Shown: positions 54,472 to 64,000 of the stretch, in pieces
Numbering within the stretch: the stretch's first letter is position 1
How the letters are laid out: each line of letters opens with the position of its first letter
NCBI GenBank assembly: GCA_023375785.1
Contig: SZWC01001166.1
Coordinates: 174,802-238,801, forward strand
Direction of reading: 5' to 3'
From: Penium margaritaceum
Taxonomy: Eukaryota; Streptophyta; Zygnematophyceae; Desmidiales; Peniaceae
DNA length: 64,000 bases
Notes under the pieces: model-generated
Told to the model about the DNA's origin: nothing
Seen by the model: only the letters and a program-made list of their open reading frames with translations
Databases searched by the model: none
Translations under genes and position numbers: made by a program

Positions 54472-55720
54472 TGAAAGTTTACATACCAGAACCTTTAGGA
54501 ATCTTCAGACGCAGTACTCTGGTAAGTCAGTTCTTTCACTGCTTTACTGAATGGTTGGTGATGACCTCTCAGACATGTGTTATCCCTCTCACATACACAG
54601 GCACCCTTGCCTCAATAATGTCATTGACTGTGTGATTCAAGAGTATGAGCTGAAGGCACCGTTACATGACTCATGTCACAAGCTTTCCAACAGTACCAAG
54701 CTTGATCAAAATGATTACACACTGACGAAGTAATAACAAATACAAACCTACGGTTACTTATATGTCTGTACTAGCTAGGAGCAGAAAAGTACAGGTGTTG
54801 ACGTAGTCCGGTATCCTTGTGTCTTCCAGTTCTCAGTCACAGGATCTTCCGGACACCGCTTGACGATCTCCGATCATGGGCAGACCGAGGTTGGCGGATG
54901 GCCAGCATCCTCGATGCGATCCACGGATGAGATTGTCCAGATCTGCGGTAGCTTCTCATGCCCGTCGATCTGTCTTGGGCATGTGTCCCAAGATGGTGGA
55001 AGGACCGCACCTCTAGATTCAGCAACGGCTCCGATCATTCCGACTGTCCTCACAAGATTCGTGATGAGAGGATCCAACTTTAGAAAAAGCAATATCTTCC
55101 ACGTGCTCCTGGTCCTTACCACATCAGCAGACTCAGAGTCGAGAGGAGCTCACACTCGCACTCTCGCTTTGTCTGCCGGACCACACACCCTGTTTTTCCA
55201 AAACCTGCCAAATTATATCGCTTCCAGTACCATCATCCAATCAGCTCTCCTGTGGGACGCCTAAAGAGGCCTGCCCACAGCCATACCATGCCTCGGCATG
55301 TAGGATAGACAGGAGGGTCGAGAGAGAGATGGAGATCTCTCCCTCGGTCCTATTGTTCTTCTTTTTGTTGTTGTTGTGCCGAGCCAAGTAGATCGTTGGA
55401 TCGAGGCAATCCGACGACTGTCCTTTTTCCAACATCCCCCCCCTTGTCGATCCAGCGCCAATGATGTTGGAGCAGACATGTGGGAAAAAGGAGCAAGCTC
55501 CCTCCGTGAGAGTAGAGCTGGAAGAAACGAAGTGGCGAAAAAGAAGAGACAGGGCAAGGTATGAGAATGCACGGTGAAGAAGATCCCCCCTCCCAGGCCA
55601 ACCGAGCCTTGTCAGAGAGGGAGAGAAAAAAAGGGAGTCCGGGGGAACAAGACGCAGGGTGTACAGTGAGCCAGAGAGATCTTTGTAGCCCGGTCAACGT
55701 CCCGACGTCCCGGGGTGTGC
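54472..55720. other. unique spacer between oppositely oriented arrays
   Basis: About 1.25 kb without array. No convincing coding region was found. The longest frames (134 codons on +, 115 on -) have no recognisable motif or domain. 54480-54800 is comparatively AT-rich. 55300-55500 contains short T-rich and C-rich runs. The minisatellite orientation flips across this spacer. Confidence 0.6.
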
Positions 55721-56409
55721 TATTTGTGCCCTACTTTTGCCCCACTTGCGTCCCACTGGCGCCCTACTTAAGTCCCACTTGCGCGCCACTTCCATCCTAC
55801 TTACGCCCCACCTGCGCCCCACTTGCATCCAACTTGCACCTCACTTGCACCCCACTTGTGCCCCACTTGCGCCCCACTTGCGCCCGACTTGCGCCCCATT
55901 TGCGCCCTTCTTATGCGCCACTTACACCCTACGTGCACCCCAGTTGCGCCCCACTTGCACCCTACTTACGCCCCACTTGCGCCGTACTTGCGCCCAACTT
56001 GCACCCCACTTGCACCCTATGTGCGCCCAACTTGCACCCCACTTGCACCTTACTTGCGCCCCATTTGTACCCTACGTGCGCCCCACTTGCGCCCCACTTG
56101 CGCCCTACTTTTGCCCCACTTACGCCCTACTTGCGCCCCACTTGCGCCCCACTAATGCCCTACTTGCGCCTCATTTGCACCCCACTTGCGTCCTACTTGC
56201 CCCTCACTTGCGCCCCACTTACGCCCCACTTGTGCCCTACTTGCACCCCACTTGCGCCCTACGTACGCGCCACTTGCGCCCCACTTGCGCCATACTTGCA
56301 CACTACTTGGGCCCCACTTGCGCCCAACTTACCCCCCACTTGCGCCCAACTTGCGCCCCACTTGCGCCCCACTTACGCCGCACTTACGCCCTACTTGCGC
56401 CCCACTTGC

Positions 56410-56790
56410 GCCCCATTTGCGCCCCACTTGCATCCCACTTACGCCCCGATTGCACCCCACTTGCACCCCCTTTGCGCCCCACTTGCATCCCACTTGCGCC
56501 CCACTTGCACCCCACTTACGCCCCACTTGCACCCCACTTGCACCCCACTTGCGCCCCACTTGCGCCCCACTCACGCCCTACTTTCGCGCCACTTGCACCC
56601 CACTTGCGCCCTACTTACGCCCCACTTGCGCCCCACTTGCGCCCCACTTACGCCCCGATTGCACCCCACTTGCACCCCATTTGCGCCCCACTTGCATCCC
56701 ACTTGCGCCCCACCTGCACCCCACTTGCACCCGACCCACTTGTACCCCACTTGCGCACCACTCACGCCCTACTTTCGCGCCACTTGCACC
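56410..56790 (-). repeat. 209-bp-offset duplication in the inverted block
   Basis: ACGCCCCGATTGCACCCCAC occurs at 56441 and 56650 within longer matching stretches. The offset is 19 x 11, the same step as at 24601/24810. Confidence 0.8.
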
Positions 56791-58807
56791 CCACTTGCGT
56801 CCTACTTACGCCCCACTTACGCCCTACGTGCACCCCACTTGCACCCCACTTGCGCCCTCTTGAGCCCCACTTACACCCTACTTGTGTCCCACTTGCACCC
56901 CACTTGCGCCCAAGTTACGCCCTACTTGCGCCCCACTTGCACCTTATTTGCGCCCTGCTTGTGCCCCACTTACACACCACTTGCGTCCTACTTGTGCCCC
57001 ACTAGCATCCCACTTGTGTCCCACTTGCATCCTACTTGTGCCCTTCTTGCACCCTACATGCGCCTTGCTTGCATCCCACTTGCGCCCTACTTGCGTCCCA
57101 CTTGCGCCCCGCTTCCACCCCATTTTCTCCCCACTTGCGCACCACTTGCGTCCCACCTGTGCCCCTCTTGCGCCCCACTTGCGTTCTACTTGCGTCCCAT
57201 TTGCACCCTACTTGCGCCCCACTTGTGTCCTACTTGTGCCCTACATACGCCCCACTTGCGCCCCACTTGCGCCCCACTTGCGTCCACCTTGCACCCCACT
57301 TACGCCCCACTTGTGCCCCACTTGCGCTCCACTTGCGTCCCACTTGCGCTCCACTTGCGTCCCACTTGCGCCCTACTTGCGCCCCACTTGCGTCCTATGA
57401 GCGCCCCACTTGCGCCCCACTTGCACCCTACTTGTGTCCTACTTACGCTCCAATTGTGCCCCCCTTGCAACCTATTTGTGCCCCACTTCTGTCTTACGTG
57501 CATCCCACTTGCGCCCCACTTGCGCCCTATTTGGACTCCACTTGCGCCCTACTTGCGCCCCACTTGCGCCCCACTTGCGCGCTACTTGCGCCCTACTTGC
57601 GCAATACTTGCGCCCTACTTGCGCCCAACTTGCGTCCCGCTTGCGTCCCACTTGCGCCCCACTTGCGCCCCACTTGCGCCCCACTTGCACCCCACTTGCG
57701 TCCCACTTGCACCCTACGTGCACCCTACTTGTGCCCCAGTTGCGCCCCGCTTGCGTCCCACTTGCGCCCTACTTGCGTCCCACTTGCGCCCCACTTGCAC
57801 CGCATTTGCCCCCCACTTGCACACCATTTGTGCCCACCTGTGTCCCACTTGCGTCCTACTTGCATCCTATTTGTGCCCCACTTGCGCCCCACTTGCTTCC
57901 TACTTGCGCCCCACTTGCGCCCCACTTGTGCCCTACTTGCGCCCCACTTGTGTCTTACTTGTGTCCTACTTCCGCCCCACTTGCACCTAGCTTGCGCCCC
58001 ACTTGCGCCCAACTTGTGTCCCACTTGCGCCCCACTTGCACCCCACTTGTGCCCTACTGGCGCTTCACTTACACCCTACGTGCGCCCCACTTGCGTCCCA
58101 CTTGCGCCCTACTTGTGCCCCACTTGCGCCCTACTTGCGCCCCACATGCACCCCACTTACGTCATACTTGCGTCCTACTTGCGTCCTACGTACGCCCCAT
58201 TTCCGTTGCACATGCGCCCTTCTTGCCCCCACTTGCGTCATTCTTGCACCGCACGACTGCCCCACTTACGCCCTACTTGTGCCCCACTTGCGTCCCACTT
58301 GTGGCCTACTTGCCGCCGACTTGGACCCCACTTGCGCCCCACTTGCCCTCTACTTGCACACCATTTGCGCCGTACGTACGCCCCACTTGGGCCTCACTTC
58401 CCTACTTGCGTCCTACTTGTGCCCTACTTGCGCCCACTTCAGCCCTACTTGCGCCCCACTTGCGCACCACTTGCGTCCAACTTGTGCCCCACTTGCACCC
58501 CACTTGCACCCTTCGTGCGCCCTACTTGTGTCCCACTTGCGCCCCACTTACACCCCACTTGTGCCCCACTTGCGTCCCACTTGCGTCCCTTTTGCGGCCC
58601 ACTTGCGTCCTACTTCCGCCCCACTTGCGCCCTACATCCACCCCACTAGCGCTCTACTTCCGCCCTACTTGCGCCCCACTTGTGCCCAACTTGCGCCCCA
58701 TGTACGCCCCACTTGCAACCCACTTGCGCCCCACCTGTGCCCCACTTGCGTCCCCTTGCGTGCTACTTGCGCACCACTTGCGCCCAACTAACGCCATACT
58801 TGCGCCC

Positions 58808-59010
58808 CACTTGCACCATACGTGCACCCTACTTGCGCCCTACTTGCGCCCCACTTGCGCCCCACTTGCACCCCACTTGCACCCCACTTGGGCCCCACTT
58901 GCGCCCCACTTGCACCATACGTGCACCCTACTTGCGCCCTACTTGCGCCCCACTTGCGCCCCACTTGCACCCCACTTGCACCCCACTTGGGCCCCACTTG
59001 CGCCCCACTT
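58808..59010 (-). repeat. 99-bp-offset duplication (9 units)
   Basis: CACCATACGTGCACCCTACT occurs at 58814 and 58913, and the following units through ACTTGGGCCCC are the same. The offset is 9 x 11. Confidence 0.85.
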
Positions 59011-60559
59011 GCGCTCCACTTGCACCTCACTTGCGCCCTAGTTACGCCCCACTTGCGTCCTACGTACACCCCACTTGCGTCCCACTTCTGCCCTACTTGC
59101 GCCCCACTTGCGCCCTACTTGTACCCTTCTTGCGTCCCACTTGCGTCCAAGTTGCGCCCCACTTGTGTCCCATTTGCGTCCTATTTGCGCCCTACTTCTG
59201 CCCCACTTGCGCCCCACTTGTGCCCCACTTGCGCCCCACTTGCGCCCTACTTGCGCCCCACTTGCATCCCACTTGCGCCCCACTTGTACCCCACTTGTGC
59301 CCCACTTGGGCCCCACTTGCACCTTACTTGCGCCCCATTTGTGCCCTTCTTGTACCCCACTTGCGCCTTACGTGCACCCCACTTGTGCCCCACTTGCAAC
59401 CTACTTACGCCCCACTTGCGCCGTACTTGCGCCCCACTACTTGCACCCTACTTGCGCCCCACTTGCGCCGCACTTACAGCCTTCTTGTGCCCCACTTGCG
59501 CCCCACTTGAGCCCCACCTACATCCCACTTGCACCCCACTTGTGCCCCACTTGCACCCCAATTACGCCCAACTTGCGCCCCATTTGCGCCCTTCTTGTGT
59601 CCCACTTGCGTCCTACGTGCTCCCCGCTTGCGCCCCACTTGTGCCTTACTTGTGTCCCACTTGCGCTGTACTTGCCCCCCACTTGCGTCCTACTTGCGTC
59701 CTACTTGCGTCCCACTTGCGCCCTACATGCGCCCCACTTGCGCCCCACTTGCACCCTACTTACGCCCCACTTGCGCCCTACTTGCGCCCTACTTACACCC
59801 CACTCATGTCCTACTTGCGTCCCGGTTGCGCCCCATTTCCGTCCTACTTGTCCCACACTTGCACCCCACTTATGCACCACTTGCACCCTTATTGCGTCCC
59901 ACTTGCGCCCCACTTGTGCCCTACTTGTACCCTACTTGCGCCCAACTTGTGTCCCACTTGCTTCCCACTTGCGCCCCACTTGCGCTCCACTTGCGCCCCA
60001 CTTGCACCCTACTTGCACCCCACTTGCGCCCCATTTGCGCCCCACTTGTATCCCACTTGCACCCCATCTACGCCCCACTTGCAGCCCGCTTGCGTCCCAC
60101 TTGCACCCCACTTGCGTCCCACTTGCGCCCCACTTGCGCCCCACTTGCACCCCACTTGCAGCCTACATGCGTCCCACATGCGCCCCACTTGCGTCCTACT
60201 TGTGTCCTACTTGCGCCCTTGTTGCACCCCACTATTTCCCCACTTACGCCCTACTTGTGTCCCACTTGCACCCCACTTGTGTCCTACTTGCCCCCCACTT
60301 GGGTCCCACATACGTCCCACTTGCGTCCTACTTGCGCACCATTTGCGCGGTACGTGTGCCCACTTACGCTCTACTTGTTCCCTACTTGCGTCCCACTTGC
60401 GCCCTACTTGCGCCCCACTCACGCCCCACTTGCACCCTACTTACGCCCCACTTGTGCACCACTTGCGTCCTACTTGCATCCCACTTGCACCCTACTTGCG
60501 CCCTTCTTTCGTCCTACTTGAGCCCCACTTGCGCCCCACCTGCACCCCACTTGCGCCCC

Positions 60560-60960
60560 ACTTGCGTCCCACTTGTGCCCCACTTACGCCCTACTTGCGC
60601 CCCACTTGCGCCCCATTTGCGCCCCACTTGCACCCGACTTGCGGCCCACCTGCGTCCTACTTGCGCCCCATTTGCGTCCCACTTGCGCCCCACTTGCGCC
60701 CCACTTGCACCCGACTTGCGGCCCACCTGCGTCCTACTTGCGCCCCATTTGCGTCCCACTTGCGCCCCACTTGCGCCCCACTTGCGCCCTACTTGCGCCC
60801 CACTTGCGCCCCACCTGCACCCCACTTGCGCCCCACTTGCGTCCCACTTGTGCCCCACTTACGCCCTACTTGCGCCCCACTTGCGCCCCATTTGCGCCCC
60901 ACTTGCACCCGACTTGCGGCCCACCTGCGTCCTACTTGCTCCCCATTTGCGTCCCACTTG
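60560..60960 (-). repeat. three-copy higher-order repeat (77- and 198-bp steps)
   Basis: CACCCGACTTGCGGCCCACC occurs at 60631, 60708 and 60906, steps of 7 x 11 and 18 x 11, with flanking units conserved. Confidence 0.85.
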
Positions 60961-61490
60961 CACCCCAATTGCGCCCCACTTGCACCCCACTTGCATCCCG
61001 ATTGCGCCCCACTTGCCTCCCACTTGCGCCCCTTTTGCGGCCCACTTGCTCCCTACTTGCACCCCACTTACGTCCTACATACGTCCCACTTGCACCCCAC
61101 TTGCGCCCTACCTGCGCCCCACTTGCACCCCACTTACGCCCCATATGCGCCCCACGTACATCCCACTTGCGTCCCACCTGTGCCCCACTTACGCCCACTT
61201 TGTGTCCTACTTGTGTCCCACTTGCACCCCACCTGCGTCCTACTTGTGTCCCACTTGTGCCATACTTGCACCATTCTTGCGCCCCATTTGCGCCTTACTT
61301 GCGCCCCACTTGCGCCCCACTTGCACCCCACTTGAGTCCCATTTGCGCCCCACTTGCGCTCCACTTGCGCTCCACTTGTGCCCTAGTTGCGCCCCACTTG
61401 CGTCCTATGTGCACCCCACATACGCCCCACTTGCGCCCTACTTGCGCCCCACTTGCGCCCTACTTGCACCCCACCTGCGCCCCACTTGTG

Positions 61491-62274
61491 ACGGAGCTCT
61501 GGAGATTTCTGTCTGTGAAATAGCAGGAGCATCATGATGTTCCTCTAGGACAACAGGAGGAAGTACACCAGAGTGATCATCAGGTGTGGGGTCAATGGAG
61601 AATTTCTGAAGAGATGGTGGAGTTGTCTCTATGTAGACAGTGGGCGTGACTGCTGGTGGTGCTGTATCACGTGCACGATTGAAGAAGCTCTCATCGAAGA
61701 TGGGTTGTCTGCTCCGAATCACACGTTTGGGGTCTGGATCCCAAAGTCGGTAGATGTCGCGTGTCTCATACCCAAGGAGGATGCAGACTTTTGATCGTGG
61801 ATCAAGCTTGGAGCGCTCTTCCGGCCGAATCCAGGCGTGTGTTGTACATCCGAATATACGGATGTGTCCTAGATGGAGCTTATTCCTGGTCCATGCTTCG
61901 CAGGGTGTTGAAGCATCTGCAGGCAGTTTAGCTGTGGGAAGACGATTTGTGATATATGCTGCAGTGTGAAGAGCTTCAGCCCAGAAAGCAGATGAGAGAC
62001 CAGCTGTAAGGGGCATGGTCCGAAGCCTTTCGAGAAGAGTCTGGTTCATCCTTTCTGCTTTCCCATTCTGCTGTGGAGTATATGGTACTGTGGTCTGATG
62101 TTGAATGCCTCTCTCGTAGTAGAAGGATTTGAGGTTGCGATTGACAAACTCAGTCCCGTTGTCAGTATGGACTTTCTTGACTGTCAGGTTTGTCTCGTTT
62201 TCAACCTGTCGAATCCAGGTTTTGATTTCTTCGATAGCATCAGATTTGAAGCAGAGGATCCTAGTCCACACCAT
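61491..62274 (-). CDS. copia integrase core and C-terminal region
   Basis: The frame contains the second and third acidic contexts of the integrase core (KKVHTDNGTEFVNRN and PQQNGKAERMNQ). LSSAFWAEALHTAAYITNRL and the copia block HIRIFGCTTHAWIRPEERSK through VCILLGYETRDIYRLWDPD follow. The open frame continues past the element into the minisatellite, so its last residues (VGRRWGASRAQVGRK) are encoded by repeat units. This is a chance fusion at the junction. Confidence 0.85.
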
Positions 62275-62280
62275 GTGTGA

Positions 62281-62967
62281 TTAGTCGTCCAGAATGACGA
62301 GAAAGTAGTGCTTGTTGGAGAGGGAGGCTTCCTTGATGGAGCAGAGATCCATGTGTACAAGTTCCAGGCACACATGGGCTCCTTGTGACGGGATTGCCTT
62401 GAAAGATGTTTGATGTTGTTTGCCTGTGATGCAGCCTCCACACATGGATGCTTCTCTGTCTTGCAGTAGAGTGTTTGGAAGATCATGGGCAACTGAATCT
62501 GCAGCTATTTTGGTTAGATTTGAATAGCTGACATGTGCCAGCCGCTTGTGCCAAATTTCTGCTGCAGTTGGCAGAGATGTTGTCTTTGCCGGTGTTGGTG
62601 AAGAAGCCACAAAAGCCATCTCTTGTATTTCTGAATGGCTTGAGGGTTCACTCATGTCAAGGATGGCCAGATTTTCCATCCGAGTAGCCACAGCTGCCAG
62701 TTGAGATGCTTAGTTGTACACCTTGCAGTTCTTGTCAGTGTCAAACACAACTTTGAAACCTTTGTCATTGAGCTTGGTAACTGAAAGAAGATTTGCGGCA
62801 AGGTCTGGAACATAGAGCACATCCTCAAAGGTCCTTGTCGCGAGCTTTCCATTGCACTTAATCCCAACCTTGACTGTCCCTTGCCCGTAAGCAGGGATGG
62901 TTCTCCCATCACCAAGGCGGACTTCCCGTGGTGACAGAGGCTGAAACTCAGTGGATTGTAGCAGCAA
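62281..62967 (-). pseudogene. copia protease-side and pre-integrase region
   Basis: The minus strand encodes VRLGDGRTIPAYGQGTVKVG, FEDVLYVPDLAANLLSV and TKLNDKGFKVVFDTDKNCKV, the segment following the copia protease. IWHKRLAHVSYSNLTKIA (GAG-pre-integrase) follows, then CGGCITGKQHQTSF with the integrase zinc-binding pair and LVHMDLCSI, the first acidic context. The order matches copia polyproteins. Broken. Confidence 0.8.
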
Positions 62968-63189
62968 GGCTACTCTGCCACTTACACTCTATCATCGTCA
63001 TTTACCTCCCTCTCGTGTATCGGGACCCAGGATCACTCGTAACAAACACAATGTCATTTCACCATCATGGTCACCTCGTGCGCATCGCATAAACAATGTG
63101 TGTGTCGTATTCCCAAGATTATCCTTTGCCCCAGGGTCCTCTCAACACCCCACCTGCTCGTTACATGCGCCTTCCATTGACACAAGGTG
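62968..63189. other. spacer with no recognised feature
   Basis: About 220 bp between the copia fragment and the satellite. No motif, repeat or plausible gene was recognised. Confidence 0.5.
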
Positions 63190-64000
63190 TGTTCAGAGTC
63201 ACATTTCACGTCGGCCCAAATTCCGGCCCCTTAGTCTCCGAGAGGCTGGAGACGCTCACATAAAGACCCTACGTCGTATGCTCCAAGGCCTTGGAATTTT
63301 TTAGCGGGACTTGAGTCATCGGTGTCCGTATGGGGGTGTCACGTGCGTATGGATGAGGTTTTGTGATTTTGGGTCGGTGGAAATTCCAGCCCCTTTGTCT
63401 CGGAGACTCTCGAGGCGTACGCTCGGAGACCCTACGTTGTATGCACCAGGGCACGTGCCTTAGGAATTTCAAGCAGGACTTGGGTCATCAATTTCCGTAC
63501 ACGGATGCGATGTGCGTATGGATGATTCTTCTCGATTTCGAGTCAGCGGAAATTCCGGCCCCTTAGTCTCGGAGACTCTCGAGGCGCGCGCTCGGGGGCC
63601 GTACGTCGTATGCTCCAAGGCGCGTGCCTTCGAATGTTCCAGCGGGAGTTGGGTCATCGATGTTTGTACGGGGATGCGACGTGCGTATGGATGAGTTTTT
63701 TTTATTTTAGGTCGGCGGACATTCTGGCCCCTTAGTCTCGGAGACTCTCGAGGCGCGCGCTTGGAGACCCTACGTCGTATGCTCAAAGACACGTGCCTTG
63801 TAGTTTTTGAGCGGGAATTAAGTCATCGATTTTTGTATGGGGATGCAACGTGCGTATGGATGAGGTCTTTGATTTTGCGTCGGCGGTAATTCCGGCCCCT
63901 TAGTCTCGGAGACTCTGGACGCGCACGCTCGGAGACCCTACGTCGTATGCTCCAGGATGCATGCCTTGGAATTTTTTTAGCGGGAAATGGGTCATTGATG
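63190..64000 (+). repeat. 169-bp tandem satellite, continues past the window
   Basis: The anchor CCCCTTAGTCTCGGAGACTC (with variants) recurs with its TT at 63231, 63394, 63563, 63732 and 63900, steps of 163, 169, 169 and 168 bp. Each monomer also carries TACGTCGTATGCTCCA, GCGGGAATTGGGTCATCGAT and GTGCGTATGGATGAG in the same order. About five copies are visible, diverged from one another by scattered substitutions. No open frame of note. Confidence 0.92.

Larger units (their letters stand above)
55721..61490 (-). repeat. 11-bp minisatellite block 7, inverted (C-rich on +)
   Basis: The unit now reads ACTTGCGCCCC on the + strand, the complement of the other blocks. About 525 units. Plus-strand open frames of 809, 837, 820, 543 and 537 codons spell the same PTCAPLAPHLR-type peptide in overlapping phases and are repeat artefacts. 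The block runs straight into a copia fragment. Confidence 0.97.
61491..62967 (-). mobile_element. Ty1/copia fragment
   Basis: Minus-strand parts from high to low coordinate are the protease-side segment with LLSVTKLNDKG, the GAG-pre-integrase region, the integrase core and the integrase C-terminal region. No gag, RT or LTR is seen, and the left edge runs directly into the inverted array. It is not close to the copia at 1-2818 at protein level (different linker and motif spelling), so it is a separate family. It is broken, and no target duplication was recognised. Confidence 0.85.

Noticed and set aside
54860-55264. 134-codon plus-strand frame in the unique spacer
   Set aside because: It has no recognisable motif or codon pattern, and a competing frame runs on the other strand. 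Not enough to call a gene.
2819-61490. Telomere repeat
   Set aside because: The unit GGGGCGCAAGT does not match TTTAGGG, TTAGGG or TTTTAGGG types. It is interstitial, highly variable and switches orientation.
55561-61537. Plus-strand frames of 809, 837 and 820 codons in the inverted array, the first starting in unique DNA
   Set aside because: The repeat-encoded part is the same artefact. The unique head (MRMHGEEDPPSQANRALSER) has no recognisable domain and simply reads into the array.

Overview
The window is eukaryotic, repeat-dominated, gene-poor DNA. It carries Ty1/copia and Ty3/gypsy retroelements, two LTR elements whose primer-binding sites match plant initiator-Met tRNA usage, and hAT DNA transposons. 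No bacterial operon structure is seen. This fits a streptophyte (plant or charophyte-alga) genome. A Chara-like alga is my guess, from general character only. I see no intact host protein-coding gene.

The dominant component is an 11-bp minisatellite, consensus GGGGCGCAAGT on the + strand. It fills about 27 kb, roughly 2,450 units, in seven blocks: 2819-5793, 7764-11294, 15035-16260, 19991-25056, 28457-33762, 51371-54471, and in the opposite orientation 55721-61490. Its consensus has no stop codon on either strand, so it throws up very long spurious open frames (Pro/Leu/Cys-rich on the C-rich strand, Gly/Lys/Trp/Val-rich on the G-rich strand). These are not annotated as genes. Within the blocks lie higher-order duplications whose offsets are mostly exact multiples of 11, and one stretch of 32 perfect copies at 32557-32908.

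Mobile elements interrupt the array. From left to right: a copia element ending in a 3' LTR (1-2818) that carries heat-shock-element-like sites and a tRNA-like promoter; three related gag-only LTR elements, all on the minus strand (5794-7763 partial, 11295-15034, 16261-19990); a complete but decayed hAT transposon with 8-bp target duplications (25057-28456); a shortened hAT relative on the + strand (33763-35165); a large broken Ty3/gypsy-like complex on the minus strand (about 35251-51370) with unusual extra modules; and a copia fragment (61491-62967). The window ends in a 169-bp tandem satellite (from about 63190).

The picture is a minisatellite that expanded by unequal exchange or slippage while acting as a landing site. 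The resolved insertions fall in the YGCAAGT part of the unit rather than in the G-run. The hAT element itself carries a short piece of the same minisatellite, a possible route for its spread.
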